The notes beneath the pieces are model-generated. The model saw only the letters and a program-made list of their open reading frames with translations. It was not told where the DNA came from and searched no databases. A stretch of 50,291 nt of DNA from Candidatus Aminicenantota bacterium (GTDB taxonomy: Bacteria > Acidobacteriota > Aminicenantia > Aminicenantales > Aminicenantaceae). The position numbers were made by a program, and so were the translations under genes. The stretch's first letter is position 1, and each line of letters starts with the position of its first letter. Below are positions 1 through 8,560 of the stretch, in pieces. The stretch is from contig JAFGMO010000026.1 of NCBI GenBank assembly GCA_016927475.1, positions 1-50,291 on the forward strand. The letters are read 5' to 3'.

Positions 1-5
1 AGGCT

Positions 6-80
6 GGGCGATTAACTCAGCGGAAGAGTGCTACCTTCACACGGTAGAAGTCACAGGTTCAAATCCTGTATCGCCCACCA
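6..80 (+). tRNA. tRNA-Val (anticodon CAC)
   Basis: A complete cloverleaf can be folded. The acceptor stem pairs GGGCGAT (6-12) with ATCGCCC (70-76). The anticodon stem CTACC/GGTAG encloses the loop TTCACAC, placing anticodon CAC at 38-40 (reads GUG, Val). The T-loop TTCAAAT is standard. The discriminator is A77 and CCA is encoded (78-80). A family of dispersed repeats starts 8 bases after the CCA end. Confidence 0.96.
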
Positions 81-87
81 CTCCTTA

Positions 88-178
88 CCGAAGACACCCA
101 CAAATCTCTCCCCCTGATTGTACAGGGGGAGCTGGAGGGGGTTAATAATTCTTCATCAAATAGAATCGGTGTCTTCGG
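88..178. repeat. Palindromic dispersed repeat, copy A, with 11-bp inverted ends
   Basis: The unit begins with CCGAAGACACC (88-98) and ends with the exact reverse complement GGTGTCTTCGG (168-178). Inside, CTCCCCC and GGGGGAG flank TGATTGTACA and would form a strong hairpin. The first 54 bases (88-141) recur without a mismatch at 283-336. It has no coding content and resembles a small non-autonomous (MITE/REP-like) element. Confidence 0.75.
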
Positions 179-282
179 CCCTGAAAACGCCTTCCTTTAA
201 ATCCCCCTAATTCACTAGGTGGGCCGGGGGGGTTAATATAATAAAATAGATTCGAGATGTTTTCGGAATATCATCATCTCCT

Positions 283-336
283 CCGAAGACACCCACAAAT
301 CTCTCCCCCTGATTGTACAGGGGGAGCTGGAGGGGG
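283..336. repeat. Dispersed repeat, copy B (54-nt identical copy)
   Basis: Every base matches 88-141, including the CCGAAGACACC end and the C5/G5 hairpin. The right-hand inverted end seen in copy A is absent, so this copy is truncated or diverged on its right. A related but different GC-rich unit (AAATCCCCCTAATTCACTAG at 198-217, followed by a G-rich run) lies between the copies. The interval 81-456 therefore holds only repeats and the promoter of the next gene. Confidence 0.75.
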
Positions 337-387
337 AGGTTCATAAGGCATTTTTAATTATACTGGTGCCTGTTTTAATTTTTTATC

Positions 388-416
388 TTGACATTACATT
401 ACGACATTTATATACT
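388..416 (+). promoter_or_regulatory. Sigma70-type promoter of the 457-4230 operon
   Basis: TTGACA (388-393) and TATACT (411-416) are separated by exactly 17 bases, close to the consensus. Transcription would begin near 423, leaving a leader of about 35 bases with GAGGAG before the ATG at 457. Confidence 0.65.
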
Positions 417-456
417 TCAAGAATATTGAAGCATATAACCATGTGAGGAGATTGAA

Positions 457-2856
457 ATGAAAAACACCCATAAAAATTTCACCTTAAAAAAATTCAAGAG
501 GGAAAAATTGGCGAGATGTTTATCGATTGTTTTTTTAGTCCTCCTTCTCGCAGGAAGTATTTATAGCCAAAAAACGGTCGGGATTCCCATGCGGGACGGG
601 ATAAAACTCACCACAAACCTGTATTTTCCCCGAGGCGAAGATGGACCTTTTCCGGTAATACTGATGAGAACTCCATACAATAAGGAAATCCTCAAAGGCT
701 ACGGGGATTATTTTTCTGAACGAGGATACGTTTATGCGATCCAGGATGTCCGGGGCAGGTTTGAATCCCAGGGAAAATGGGAACCGTTTATCAATGAAAG
801 AGAAGACGGATATGACAGTATTGAATGGCTGGCCGCCCAGGAGTGGTCGACGGGAAAAATCGGTATGTATGGCGGATCCTATTCCGGAGTTGTACAATTT
901 GCCGCAGCAGTACTGAAGCCCCCTCACCTCATCACTATTCTTCCTAACATCACACCAGCCATGCCGTTCGAAAATATGCCCTATGAAGGAGGTGTTTTGG
1001 TGATGGGAGGGGACATAAGATGGGTCAATGTTGTTGAAAAAGCGAAAACTGTAACAGACATGCAGAAAATAGCACGAGAAACCTTCACGAAAGACTGGAA
1101 CAGTCTATTGAATCTTCTCCCGGTTATAGATCTCGATAAAAAGATCCTGGAGAAGGAAACTCCCTACTGGCGGCGCTGGGTTAAACACAATACAAATGAT
1201 TCGTACTGGGAGAAGGTCAATTATCTCGAAGAACTCCAGGATCTTGATATACCCGTCTTCTTACAGTCGGGATGGTACGATCCCGGTAACAGAGGAACGA
1301 AGCTGGCCTATTTCCATCTCAAACAATCCAAGAACAAAAATATCAAAATGATCATAGGCCCTTGGGAACACACCGACCAATCGTCAAAATACCTCTACGG
1401 ACAGGACCTGGGAGACGCTGCGGACATCGGTCTTATGGATCTTTATTTAAGGTGGTTCGATTACTGGCTAAAAGGTGAGGACAACGGAATTATCGAAGAA
1501 CCGCTGGTTCAGGTTTTCAATTTTGGTCCCAATAACTGGTTGAAAGCGGATGCTTATCCGCTTCCGAATACGTCCTTTGTCAAGTATCACATCTCCTCTG
1601 AGAAGGGGGCGAACACATCACGCGGCGATGGAAAACTCCAGCTGGAAATTTCCTCTTCATCCAGAGAATTTGATACATATATATACGACCCGGGCGATCT
1701 CTCTCCTTGTTTTATAGATTTTATAAAAAAAAGAGCATTAGCAAATTATAAAGATTTGCTTGTGAGCAGGGATGATGTTCTTGTCTATGAGACGGCTCCT
1801 TTCGACCAACCGCTGACGATCGCCGGTCCCATCTCAACTGTCTTGTATGCTTCTTCGTCCGCGAAGGACACCGACTGGTGTGTGACCTTGTATGCAGTTG
1901 ACCGTGAAGGAGAAATCAGTCCGATAGGCATGACCTGGGGTCTGCTCAGAGCCCGTTTCAGAAACTCGATGTCGAAGCCTGAATTTTTGGAAAAAGATAA
2001 AGTCTATAAATTCATCATCGATTTGAGTCATACCGGCTACACTTTTTCACAGGGCGAGCGTATCAGGATGGAAATTTCATCGGCCCTTTTTCCAGAGTAC
2101 TCCCGGAATCTGAACACCGGCGGCCATAATGAAATGGAAACAGAGTATGTTTCGGCTGCTCAAAAAATCTATCACTCAGAGGAATTTCCCTCCCATCTTC
2201 TTCTGCCTGTGTTTGAAACGGATGTCCCTATGACCCCGCCGGAGCCTGCGGAAGAAGATGAAACCAGAAAAGATAAAAGCCCATACGCTCCCTACTTCGG
2301 AAAGTACTCCCATCCCGAGCTGGGAGATATGAAAGTCGTCGAAAAGAAAGGAAAGTTGGGCTTAGATATCCCGAACAGAGCAGTTTTGACATTCAACGAT
2401 GCCGATAAAAACGGAATTTGGATCTGTGTACTTTCGAATAAAATCAATTTAAAATTCAGCAGAGATGAGACAGGCGAAGTGAATGGATTGACCCTTTCGA
2501 TCAAGACAAGCCTTCCAAAAAAGGCTGATGCGGAATCGATCGGAGCCGATGTTCCGAAAGAGTTCAGACCCTATCTTGGATTATATCCAGTTCCAATGGA
2601 AGGCACCGAGCTGGCGGTCGTTTTCAAGCATGGAGGCCTTGCTGTCGTCGAATCCGGCAAAGAAGCAGTCGAACTTTTGGGCCCCGGTGAGGATGGATTT
2701 TGGATTTACAAATCGAGCGGATATAAAATATCATTTGCCTTTGGTGGCGATGGAAACGTAAAGGAGATGATCATCCACCAAATTTTCGACGCTCCGAAAG
2801 TCAAGTTTTCGCCGCTAATAGATAAAAATTCCTTAAAAAAGGAGTCCGATAGATGA
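457..2856 (+). CDS. Secreted CocE/NonD-family (X-Pro dipeptidyl-peptidase S15-type) hydrolase
   Basis: This 799-residue exported serine hydrolase probably releases X-Pro dipeptides or cleaves esters outside the cytoplasm; the exact substrate cannot be read. A basic N-terminus and hydrophobic stretch (about residues 20-37) form a signal peptide. The S15 alpha/beta fold follows: the nucleophile is Ser141 in GGSYSG, with probable Asp275 (GWYDPGN) and His305 (GPWEHTD). A jelly-roll C-terminal domain typical of CocE occupies about 350-590. The last 190 residues are unusual: two tandem beta-rich modules (about 608-690 and 703-785), each starting PY-x-G-x-Y, resemble DUF3471-type domains. The ATG at 457 has GAGGAG upstream. 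The stop overlaps the next gene by ATGA, so the three genes to 4230 form one operon. Confidence 0.88.
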   Translation: MKNTHKNFTLKKFKREKLARCLSIVFLVLLLAGSIYSQKTVGIPMRDGIKLTTNLYFPRGEDGPFPVILMRTPYNKEILKGYGDYFSERGYVYAIQDVRGRFESQGKWEPFINEREDGYDSIEWLAAQEWSTGKIGMYGGSYSGVVQFAAAVLKPPHLITILPNITPAMPFENMPYEGGVLVMGGDIRWVNVVEKAKTVTDMQKIARETFTKDWNSLLNLLPVIDLDKKILEKETPYWRRWVKHNTNDSYWEKVNYLEELQDLDIPVFLQSGWYDPGNRGTKLAYFHLKQSKNKNIKMIIGPWEHTDQSSKYLYGQDLGDAADIGLMDLYLRWFDYWLKGEDNGIIEEPLVQVFNFGPNNWLKADAYPLPNTSFVKYHISSEKGANTSRGDGKLQLEISSSSREFDTYIYDPGDLSPCFIDFIKKRALANYKDLLVSRDDVLVYETAPFDQPLTIAGPISTVLYASSSAKDTDWCVTLYAVDREGEISPIGMTWGLLRARFRNSMSKPEFLEKDKVYKFIIDLSHTGYTFSQGERIRMEISSALFPEYSRNLNTGGHNEMETEYVSAAQKIYHSEEFPSHLLLPVFETDVPMTPPEPAEEDETRKDKSPYAPYFGKYSHPELGDMKVVEKKGKLGLDIPNRAVLTFNDADKNGIWICVLSNKINLKFSRDETGEVNGLTLSIKTSLPKKADAESIGADVPKEFRPYLGLYPVPMEGTELAVVFKHGGLAVVESGKEAVELLGPGEDGFWIYKSSGYKISFAFGGDGNVKEMIIHQIFDAPKVKFSPLIDKNSLKKESDR

Positions 2857-3632
2857 TCAAAGGATCGAAACTCCGGGGACCCATAGGCCGTATCGGACCC
2901 TACGCCGTAGCCGTCTTTCTGGCTCTGGGAATAATAGAAGGCATTGCAACGGGGAATGTTCCCTATTCCTCTTTCGCATTTGGCTGTTTTTTCATTGTTC
3001 TGGGTATTATTGAATACTCAAGGACAAAACTGTTCACCTATCTGGTCTTAGGTCTTTTGTGGGGAACAGGGACCTGGCACAGCATAGCTCGTTTCTTTGT
3101 TTCTTTTCTGTCGGTTGAGACCTACATCTCCCATGTGATTGTCAGTTTTAGCGCACTTGCCTTAACCTGGCCCGTTTTCTTTGGCAATGAAAAACTGGAA
3201 TCCAATGCACGAAAGCTGTTCAACCTGGCTGCCGAACAAGTGCATGATGCCCTCAACGGATTTACAGACCGGCCCTTTTCTGCTGCAAAGGCAGAGTACA
3301 AGCGGGATGAGATCACAGGATTTGCGCGCTTTTTGGGTGGCAAAAAAATTGTAAAATCGATCATCAAGCAAGATGTCGTTATTCTTGCTTTTTCTATGGG
3401 AATAAGCCCTATCAAGGAACCCGATCTCAAGCGGATCAGCTATGTCCGTTTTGACAGTGAAGAGAATGTCTCTGTCCACATATCGGAGTATGATTACAAA
3501 CGGTTCAAAGAAGAGCTGACCTTCGATCAACTGTGCGCCTCCTTGGGTGATGTTTTCATAAATTTTTTAGAGAACTACAAAAAGGGGATGGAGAGCAGGA
3601 TTTTCGTCGAATTGAAGTCGGTTGCGAAATAA
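2853..3632 (+). CDS. Four-helix membrane protein with soluble C-terminal domain, unknown function
   Basis: I do not recognise the family. The protein (259 residues) has four hydrophobic segments at roughly residues 14-35, 38-57, 64-88 and 95-112, with short loops. A soluble, charged domain of about 145 residues follows and is probably cytosolic. No catalytic motif is visible. The start overlaps the stop of the upstream peptidase (ATGA) and the stop lies one base before the next ATG, so translation of all three is probably coupled. Context suggests a partner of the exported hydrolase or of the winged-helix protein, for example a membrane sensor or anchor; this is inference. Confidence 0.75.
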   Translation: MIKGSKLRGPIGRIGPYAVAVFLALGIIEGIATGNVPYSSFAFGCFFIVLGIIEYSRTKLFTYLVLGLLWGTGTWHSIARFFVSFLSVETYISHVIVSFSALALTWPVFFGNEKLESNARKLFNLAAEQVHDALNGFTDRPFSAAKAEYKRDEITGFARFLGGKKIVKSIIKQDVVILAFSMGISPIKEPDLKRISYVRFDSEENVSVHISEYDYKRFKEELTFDQLCASLGDVFINFLENYKKGMESRIFVELKSVAK

Positions 3633-3633
3633 A

Positions 3634-4230
3634 ATGGATTTTAAGACCGCCGCTAAATTGGGTGCGTACTTCTCCAAAGACTATGCTCAGAATATTTTTG
3701 AGCTTCTCGTCAACTACAAGGATATCTCCGCCTCAGAAGCGGCGTCGAGGCTTTCCCTTCATATTCAAACCGTCCAGGATTTTCTGGAAGCTATGACTTC
3801 ATTAGATATTCTGTCGAAAAAAGAGGTTCACGAAAAAAAGAGGCCTTACTTTCGATATGCACTTAAAAAGAAAAAAATCATTATAGACATCGATTTAGCC
3901 TCTTTATTGCAAAAAAAACAACACGAAGGAATGCTATCCAAAAGAATACGCGAAAACAAAGATTCGCGAGCCAGGTTCACGACAGCGCGATACGACCCCT
4001 ACATAAGCAGTGTCACTGTTTGGATCGGTGAGGGACGGGAACGGAAGGAAAGGAAAATCAGCCTGACAATCCCACAGGGAAAATTTCTTTACCATTTGCC
4101 TTTTCCCACTGCGGAATTTATGACTCTAGCCGAGATCATGCAGAAAGCCGAAGTGGATAAGATTCATGCTCCGGAGATTATAGATATTATCGAATGGCTC
4201 GAAAAGTACGGCGTCATTAAAGTGAAATAA
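3634..4230 (+). CDS. Winged-helix (ArsR-like) DNA-binding protein
   Basis: A predicted transcriptional regulator of 198 residues. Residues about 10-75 carry a winged-helix pattern: a helix (AQNIFELLVNY), a short helix with SASEAASRLSLH, a recognition helix (QTVQDFLEAM) and a wing ending in PYFRYAL. The C-terminal 100 residues are mixed alpha/beta, with a second possible helix pair near the end. An upstream in-frame TTG at 3622 is possible, but the ATG at 3634, one base after the preceding stop, fits a coupled operon better. It probably regulates its own operon with the membrane protein; this is inferred from position only. Confidence 0.7.
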   Translation: MDFKTAAKLGAYFSKDYAQNIFELLVNYKDISASEAASRLSLHIQTVQDFLEAMTSLDILSKKEVHEKKRPYFRYALKKKKIIIDIDLASLLQKKQHEGMLSKRIRENKDSRARFTTARYDPYISSVTVWIGEGRERKERKISLTIPQGKFLYHLPFPTAEFMTLAEIMQKAEVDKIHAPEIIDIIEWLEKYGVIKVK

Positions 4231-4501
4231 CGGAGGAAATTTTTTTGAATCCGACTTTTTTTGAAATCTCATATATTGGTATGTTATCTCCTGATTTAAT
4301 AATGTTTTCAGCTCTATTTAATTTTTCGTTATTTAGAAATTCAGAAACTAACATTTGGGTCTCTTTTTTGAATTTGATTGAAAGATAACATCTGTTATAG
4401 CCAAATTCATCAGCAAGTTTTTGGACTGTAATACTTTTCAATTTTTTAATATCACTTGTGACAATGGTCAAAATAACTTTTTCGCTAAATTTTAGCTTCA
4501 A
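4217..4501 (-). pseudogene. AraC-type helix-turn-helix remnant
   Basis: The 94 residues match an AraC DNA-binding domain: a first helix-turn-helix (ITVQKLADEFGYN...LSIKFKKET), the linker pattern FLNNEKLNRAENII and the start of the second helix-turn-helix (IYEISKKVGFKK). In the family GF is followed by a YFS-x-x-FKK segment; here it is replaced by SSVISL and a stop, so the second recognition helix is missing. The end overlaps the convergent winged-helix gene by 14 bases. The region is clearly more AT-rich than its neighbours. It is a truncated regulator, probably non-functional. Confidence 0.6.
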
Positions 4502-5030
4502 ATGCTATTTAACCCCCTTTTGGATTCAGTAATTGACTGACAGCGTATTTAAAAGTATACAGCCTTTTATAATATCTTTATTGTTTCAAATTAATTTAGT
4601 CAAGGTAGAGAGGATTATTATTGAATTTTTATTATATATTTCAACATAAAATCTTTCCGGTGATGTAAATTTTATGTCTTCTTTCAATGGGAACTTAGAT
4701 AATAGAAATTAAAAAAATTCACTACCTTGATTATAGAAATATGTAAATGATTATTTTTTTGAAAGAAAAAAAATGATTTAAGGCCGTCGTTATGTCCGTG
4801 ATGATTTTTCTGGCTTCCAATAGAATCAATATAGTATTTTGTTGATAACACATTATAAATCCAATTATAGAAACGTTTGTACTTTTTATTGAACAGCGCA
4901 TAATTATACGACCCTGTGACAAATATGAGACAAAATCGATTGAAAATTGCTGAAATTAAGGTAAAGGGATTGAAAGCAAAGCTAGAGCCAAGTCGCTGAT
5001 ACTATTGGCATTTCCCTTGAAATCAGCATG
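4502..5030. other. AT-rich intergenic stretch without recognisable gene
   Basis: This is roughly 530 bases, strongly AT-rich, with only short low-complexity open frames (for example 4731-4922 on the minus strand) that resemble nothing I know. It separates the conserved operon from the decayed mobile region and probably marks an insertion or deletion boundary. Confidence 0.5.
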
Positions 5031-5483
5031 TTACTCATCTTCCCGGTTCTTTTCATGCGAACGCCGCGCTCTCCCAACTGAGCTAACCGCCCACGTCTCT
5101 GATAACAAAGAAGTTAAAGGGACCGGCAAATCGCCGTTTTCGTCACTGTGTGAGTGACAAATTTTGCATGTTTTCCGGAGATTTTCCAGGCCTTTTTTCG
5201 TCCAGAAGCTCAATGCTTTTCGCTTCTGCTCCTTGTTGGAATGGATGTAGCGCTCCGTCGTCTTCACGGAGTAATGCCCGAGTAAATCCTTGACCGTGAT
5301 TAGGTCGACACCGGCCCTGACCAGCCTCGAAGCAAAGGTATGGCGAATATCGTGTAAAGTAAGCCCCTTGATTCCAGCCCTTCGGCTGGCCGTCTCGAAG
5401 ACCCGACGGAAATATTTCAGATGCTTCTTCTCCCCGGTCTTTTGGTCCTGGTAGCTGAATACAGGAGGGCTATGATGGCTATT
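5031..5483 (-). pseudogene. Tyrosine recombinase (integrase), C-terminal remnant
   Basis: Read on the minus strand from 5483, about 150 codons encode the catalytic end of a phage/island integrase. LHDIRHTFASRL gives the H-x-x-R motif, DLLGHYSVKTTERYIH gives the LGH box and the nucleophile Tyr. The N-terminal core-binding domain and the first catalytic Arg are absent. The open frame begins directly after the TAA that ends the DUF4143 gene (5484-5486), so it has no start of its own. The last ~20 codons (AVSSVGRARR) are translation of a tRNA sequence, meaning that the integrase end runs through its own attachment site. It is a relic of an integrated element. Confidence 0.82.
5055..5092 (-). pseudogene. 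tRNA-Ala(CGC) 5' half, probable attachment-site scar
   Basis: On the minus strand the 38 bases run from a tRNA 5' end (GGGCGGT) through the D-arm (GCTCAGTTGGGAGAGC) to an anticodon stem CGGCG and loop TTCGCAT, giving anticodon CGC. The 3' half of the stem should read CGCCG, but GAAAA follows, so the tRNA stops at the end of its anticodon loop. Integrases of the P4 type commonly cross over in the anticodon loop. The piece lies inside the integrase 3' end. Confidence 0.7.
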
Positions 5484-6683
5484 TTAAAGAACAAACCAAG
5501 GATAGACTGCAACCTTTGAACGCATAAATGACTTATCACCGCCGTAGACGAGAGCAGCCGGAGCATCGGGATTACCTGATAAATCTCGCCAATAAACAAG
5601 TGAACTGAAAAAATCTGAAACAACGGTCCGGCCTGATTTTGTTTCCAGCGGAATCCGCCGAACTCCCAAGTCAATAATGACATCAATCTCATGTCCGGTT
5701 GAATCGCGCCAGAAATATAGACTAGGCTGGTCTCCTCTATGCACAAAATTCTTAAGGAGTTCTGAAACAACAAAGCTTTCAAATATCGCTCCGCGCTCAG
5801 CACGATGGTTGAGTTCTTGAGGAGATTTAATCTGAAGGAGAAAACATAAGAGCCCGGAGTCTAAGAAATAGAGTTTGGGGCTTTTGATGAGGCGTTTCCC
5901 ATAATTTTGATGGTGAGGCCGCAGAAGCATTATTACAAAGCTCGCCTCAAGAACGGATATCCACCTCTTAGCTGTTGTGTGGGAGATGCCGCAGTCTGAA
6001 GCAAGCCCGGAAAGGTTTAAAAGCTGTCCGCTTCGGCCCGCGCAAAGCCGAATAAACCTGCCGAATGACTCGATGTCCCCAACATTGAGGACGGTTCTGA
6101 CATCTCTCTCTATATAGGTCTGGTAATAGTTCCCTAACCACTCATAGGGAGGAAGTCTCATGTCGTGAATACGCGGATAAAATCCCCTGAACAATGTCTC
6201 CAATAAATCCAACTTGGGCGGTACGATCTTTTTGGATACCGTCCTGCCTAAAATATCAAATGAAATAGGCATCCTTCCCGTCAGCTCAGCCAAAGAGAAA
6301 GGCAGGAGATGAAGCACAGCGCATCTGCCGGCCAAGGATTGTGATATGCTCTGGAGAAGCAGGAAATTCTGGGATCCGGTTAGGATAAATTGGCCTGTTT
6401 TTTTAGGACGATTGTCTACAGCGACTTGAATGTATGAAAAAAGGTTGGGCGCCCTTTGTATTTCATCAAGGACGACATGACTTTCAAACTGATCAAGGAA
6501 ACCTAGCGGATCCTCCAAGGCAAAGCTGCGTTGATCAGGAAGCTCAAGGGATACATAATCGTAATGTTTGAATACGGCTTTAACCAATGTTGTTTTTCCA
6601 GATTGCCGTGGGCCGGTTAGAGTAACAACTGGAAATTGACGAGCTGCTTGCTTCAGTTTTTTTTCCAATGTCCGTTTAATCAT
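5484..6683 (-). CDS. AAA_14 / DUF4143 ATPase
   Basis: A 399-residue P-loop ATPase of the AAA_14-DUF4143 type, common in genomic islands and of poorly known role. The Walker A GPRQSGKTT lies at residues 24-32, Walker B VVLDE at 70-74, and a sensor-like LTGSQNF follows. The second half is the DUF4143 domain with its winged helix (LSGLASDCGISHTTAKRW) and LYFLDSGLL. A C-terminal nuclease-like segment contains EIDVIIDLGVRRIPLETKSG, resembling the D-x(n)-E-x-K pattern of PD-(D/E)XK folds. The ATG at 6683 is chosen because family members begin just before the Walker A; 32 extra upstream codons are low-quality. It seems intact and is the only complete gene of the island. Confidence 0.85.
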   Translation of the reverse strand: MIKRTLEKKLKQAARQFPVVTLTGPRQSGKTTLVKAVFKHYDYVSLELPDQRSFALEDPLGFLDQFESHVVLDEIQRAPNLFSYIQVAVDNRPKKTGQFILTGSQNFLLLQSISQSLAGRCAVLHLLPFSLAELTGRMPISFDILGRTVSKKIVPPKLDLLETLFRGFYPRIHDMRLPPYEWLGNYYQTYIERDVRTVLNVGDIESFGRFIRLCAGRSGQLLNLSGLASDCGISHTTAKRWISVLEASFVIMLLRPHHQNYGKRLIKSPKLYFLDSGLLCFLLQIKSPQELNHRAERGAIFESFVVSELLKNFVHRGDQPSLYFWRDSTGHEIDVIIDLGVRRIPLETKSGRTVVSDFFSSLVYWRDLSGNPDAPAALVYGGDKSFMRSKVAVYPWFVL

Positions 6684-7456
6684 AAGGCTCTCTCTTCTGC
6701 AGATTGAACATTCAATATTCAAATTACATAATCCATGGACTCCTGTCAAGTTCCATAAATCAACCTTTTCCCTTTGCAAAGATACCCGGAAAACAAAGTT
6801 AATGTATATTATGTCAAAAATAATTATTAATAAGATATATAGGAGTTCAATTTAGATGGTCTGACCAACACAAGAGATGACAGACAATCATTACCCCTCA
6901 TTTTTATTGTCCAAATTCTTCTGTTTAGCCAGTTCTAAACTGTCCATAAAAGTCTGCATCTCTTCCAGGGCCGTATATTTAGTGCATGATTATGTTCGCA
7001 TGTATGAAGCGTTGCGCCATATCCGGAGTTTCTTTGATCACAATTTTTATCTGATCTTCTATGTCTTTATTTTGATCTTGAATTTTATCCATAAGTTCAA
7101 GATGTTTTCTTATACAATGAGCAACATGAGTTGGGAATCATTTTGTTTATCTTCCAGGAACTCCCATATTCTGGCTCCTCAAGGGATACTTCCAACGATA
7201 TAGCGGATCTCATGAATCCGTTGTCCAGAAAAAAAATGCTATCAAAAATGTATTTCTAAGAACTGACTTTACATTCATTTTATAATACTAAATTTTTGTT
7301 GTTTATCATTTCCTTTATGTAAATAAAGATTTGGATGGATGTCAAGGATCATCGGAAGTCGCTCCTGGTAGGCAAAAACGCCTCACAAGCTGCGGAGACG
7401 CTCAAAAATGCCGAAAAACAGCCGGACTTCTGCCTGGTCAAGGAAAAAATCATGAA
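6684..7456. other. Non-coding or decayed stretch
   Basis: No gene is supported. A plus-strand open frame (6877-7203) is low-complexity. On the minus strand about 50 codons (6982-7138) spell a charged helical segment (KHLELMDKIQDQNKD), possibly an old transposase or coiled-coil fragment, but I cannot assign it. Several short runs of A/T suggest decay. Confidence 0.4.
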
Positions 7457-7594
7457 AAAAATAATCGGCCGAAGGAAACCGTACTCCTTCTCGAAGCGCT
7501 CCTCATACTCGGACAGGAATCTTTCGAAATAATGGAACAGCTCCCGGTAGAGCACGGTGCGCTCCGGATGACGGGGACGGTACACTCCTGCCAC
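7457..7594 (-). pseudogene. IS91-type transposase, N-terminal fragment
   Basis: Forty-six codons read YRPRHPERTVLYRELF...FLSEYEERFEKEYGFLRPII, the recognisable N-terminus of IS91-family (rolling-circle, Y2) transposases just before their zinc-binding domain. After RPII the frame diverges to unrelated sequence and no zinc ligands or HUH motif follow. It is a small scrap of a mobile element. Confidence 0.6.
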
Positions 7595-7783
7595 AGCAGG
7601 AACATAGATTCAGGAAACAGGCCAGAATATAGAAGCATACCTCTCAAACCCAATACTCTCTGGAATGCGTTAGCTGCAAGCCGGCCTCTCTTTCTAAAAA
7701 TGTCAACAGAAGATGACATGGGGGGAGATGGCCAGTCACTCACCGTTGTCAAACATTTTCCCGGGAATATATTTAACGAAAAA

Positions 7784-7806
7784 TGGCGCCGAGGGCCGGA
7801 CTCGAA
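7784..7806 (-). pseudogene. tRNA 3'-end fragment (possible att scar)
   Basis: On the minus strand the bases run from a T-loop (TTCGAGT) through the T-stem half CCGGC and acceptor half CCTCGGC to GCCA, followed by a T-run. Nothing upstream pairs with the T-stem, so only the last ~23 bases of a tRNA (Ser- or Leu-like) are present. This is the portion typically duplicated when an integrase uses a tRNA 3' end. With the tRNA-Ala half at 5055-5092 it brackets the decayed island. Confidence 0.55.
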
Positions 7807-7893
7807 TCGACACGGAAGTACGCTTCTGAAGAATTAAGCTGATAGCGGCCTAACATCGTTTCAGAGATGAGAAAAAATCCCTGGAAATGGTAA

Positions 7894-8560
7894 ACTGAAT
7901 TCCATGGACAATGGAAAACAGAAGAGAGGAAGGCTGCACTTCAGAAGATGGGTCTTTTCCGGATGACCGGCTCAGCTCAGATGTTCCAATCTGCCGTCAA
8001 GGGCAAGCTGACCTGGTATGTAGAAGGTGTAGAGCGACACTATCAGAGTCAGGATTACGGCCGCTTCGGTCACATCAGTGTGGTTGTGGATGGCCTCAAG
8101 GGACAGGGGAACTCCCTATCTTCCCATGATTGAGCTGCGTGGGAAATACCTGGAACAAGCGCGATTGGCCCATCCAGGGGCTGTGTTCGGCGATTGGAGA
8201 GATTTCTATTCATCCATCCAGTTTTTGCGTGCCGATGAGCGGAATGATAAAAAGGTCTTTGTTCTACAGATGTCAGGAAAGGAAGTTCCTCCGGTTAGAG
8301 CTGTTGTTGATGCCCAAACAGGAGATCTTCTCCTATCTCAGACATCTATCCTTCGGTTTGGTTCTGTCGTGCAGCTGCCAGAAACCACTGTGTATGAAGA
8401 TTATCGAGAGGTGCACGGATTACGCATTCCTTTTCGTATCGTCACCAACAATAACTACAGCGGCCGGACTGTACTCGAAATCGAACAGATAGAAACCAAC
8501 CTCAAGCGACGAGACACATACTTCCGGATTCCTGGGAATCCAATTAATAGAGAAAAATAA
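7894..8560 (+). pseudogene. Frameshifted C-terminal domain of a secreted protein (LolA-like fold)
   Basis: Two frames together encode one domain. Frame 1 from 7894 gives KMGLFRMTGSAQMFQS...GKLTWYVEGVERHY up to about 8115. The sequence then continues in another frame as MIELRGKYLEQARLAHP...VVDAQTGDLLLSQ...YEDYREVHGLRIPFRIV...VLEIEQIETN to 8560. Such domains occur at the C-terminus of acidobacterial secreted peptidases and beta-lactamase-fold hydrolases. A one-base frameshift near 8110-8118 and a missing N-terminus mark it as a remnant. The parent family is uncertain. The 300 bases before it (7595-7893) hold only the tRNA fragment. Confidence 0.55.

Noticed and set aside
88..336. CRISPR array from repeated 54-nt units
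   Set aside because: Only two identical units with a 141-base non-spacer interval, no further periodic copies and no cas genes.
4731..4922. 63-codon minus-strand open frame
   Set aside because: AT-rich low-complexity frame with no start context or similarity.
5484..6683. Anti-phage defence role for the DUF4143 ATPase
   Set aside because: It is common in islands, but no partner defence gene is present and the neighbourhood is decayed; there is no evidence beyond location.
6877..7203. 108-codon open frame on the plus strand
   Set aside because: Low-complexity hydrophobic/aromatic composition, no ribosome site and no family resemblance; the region is decayed.
7331..7837. 168-codon open frame as a protein gene
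   Set aside because: Its end (WRRGPDSNRHG) is translation of a tRNA 3' fragment and the opposite strand carries a recognisable transposase piece; the frame is an artefact.
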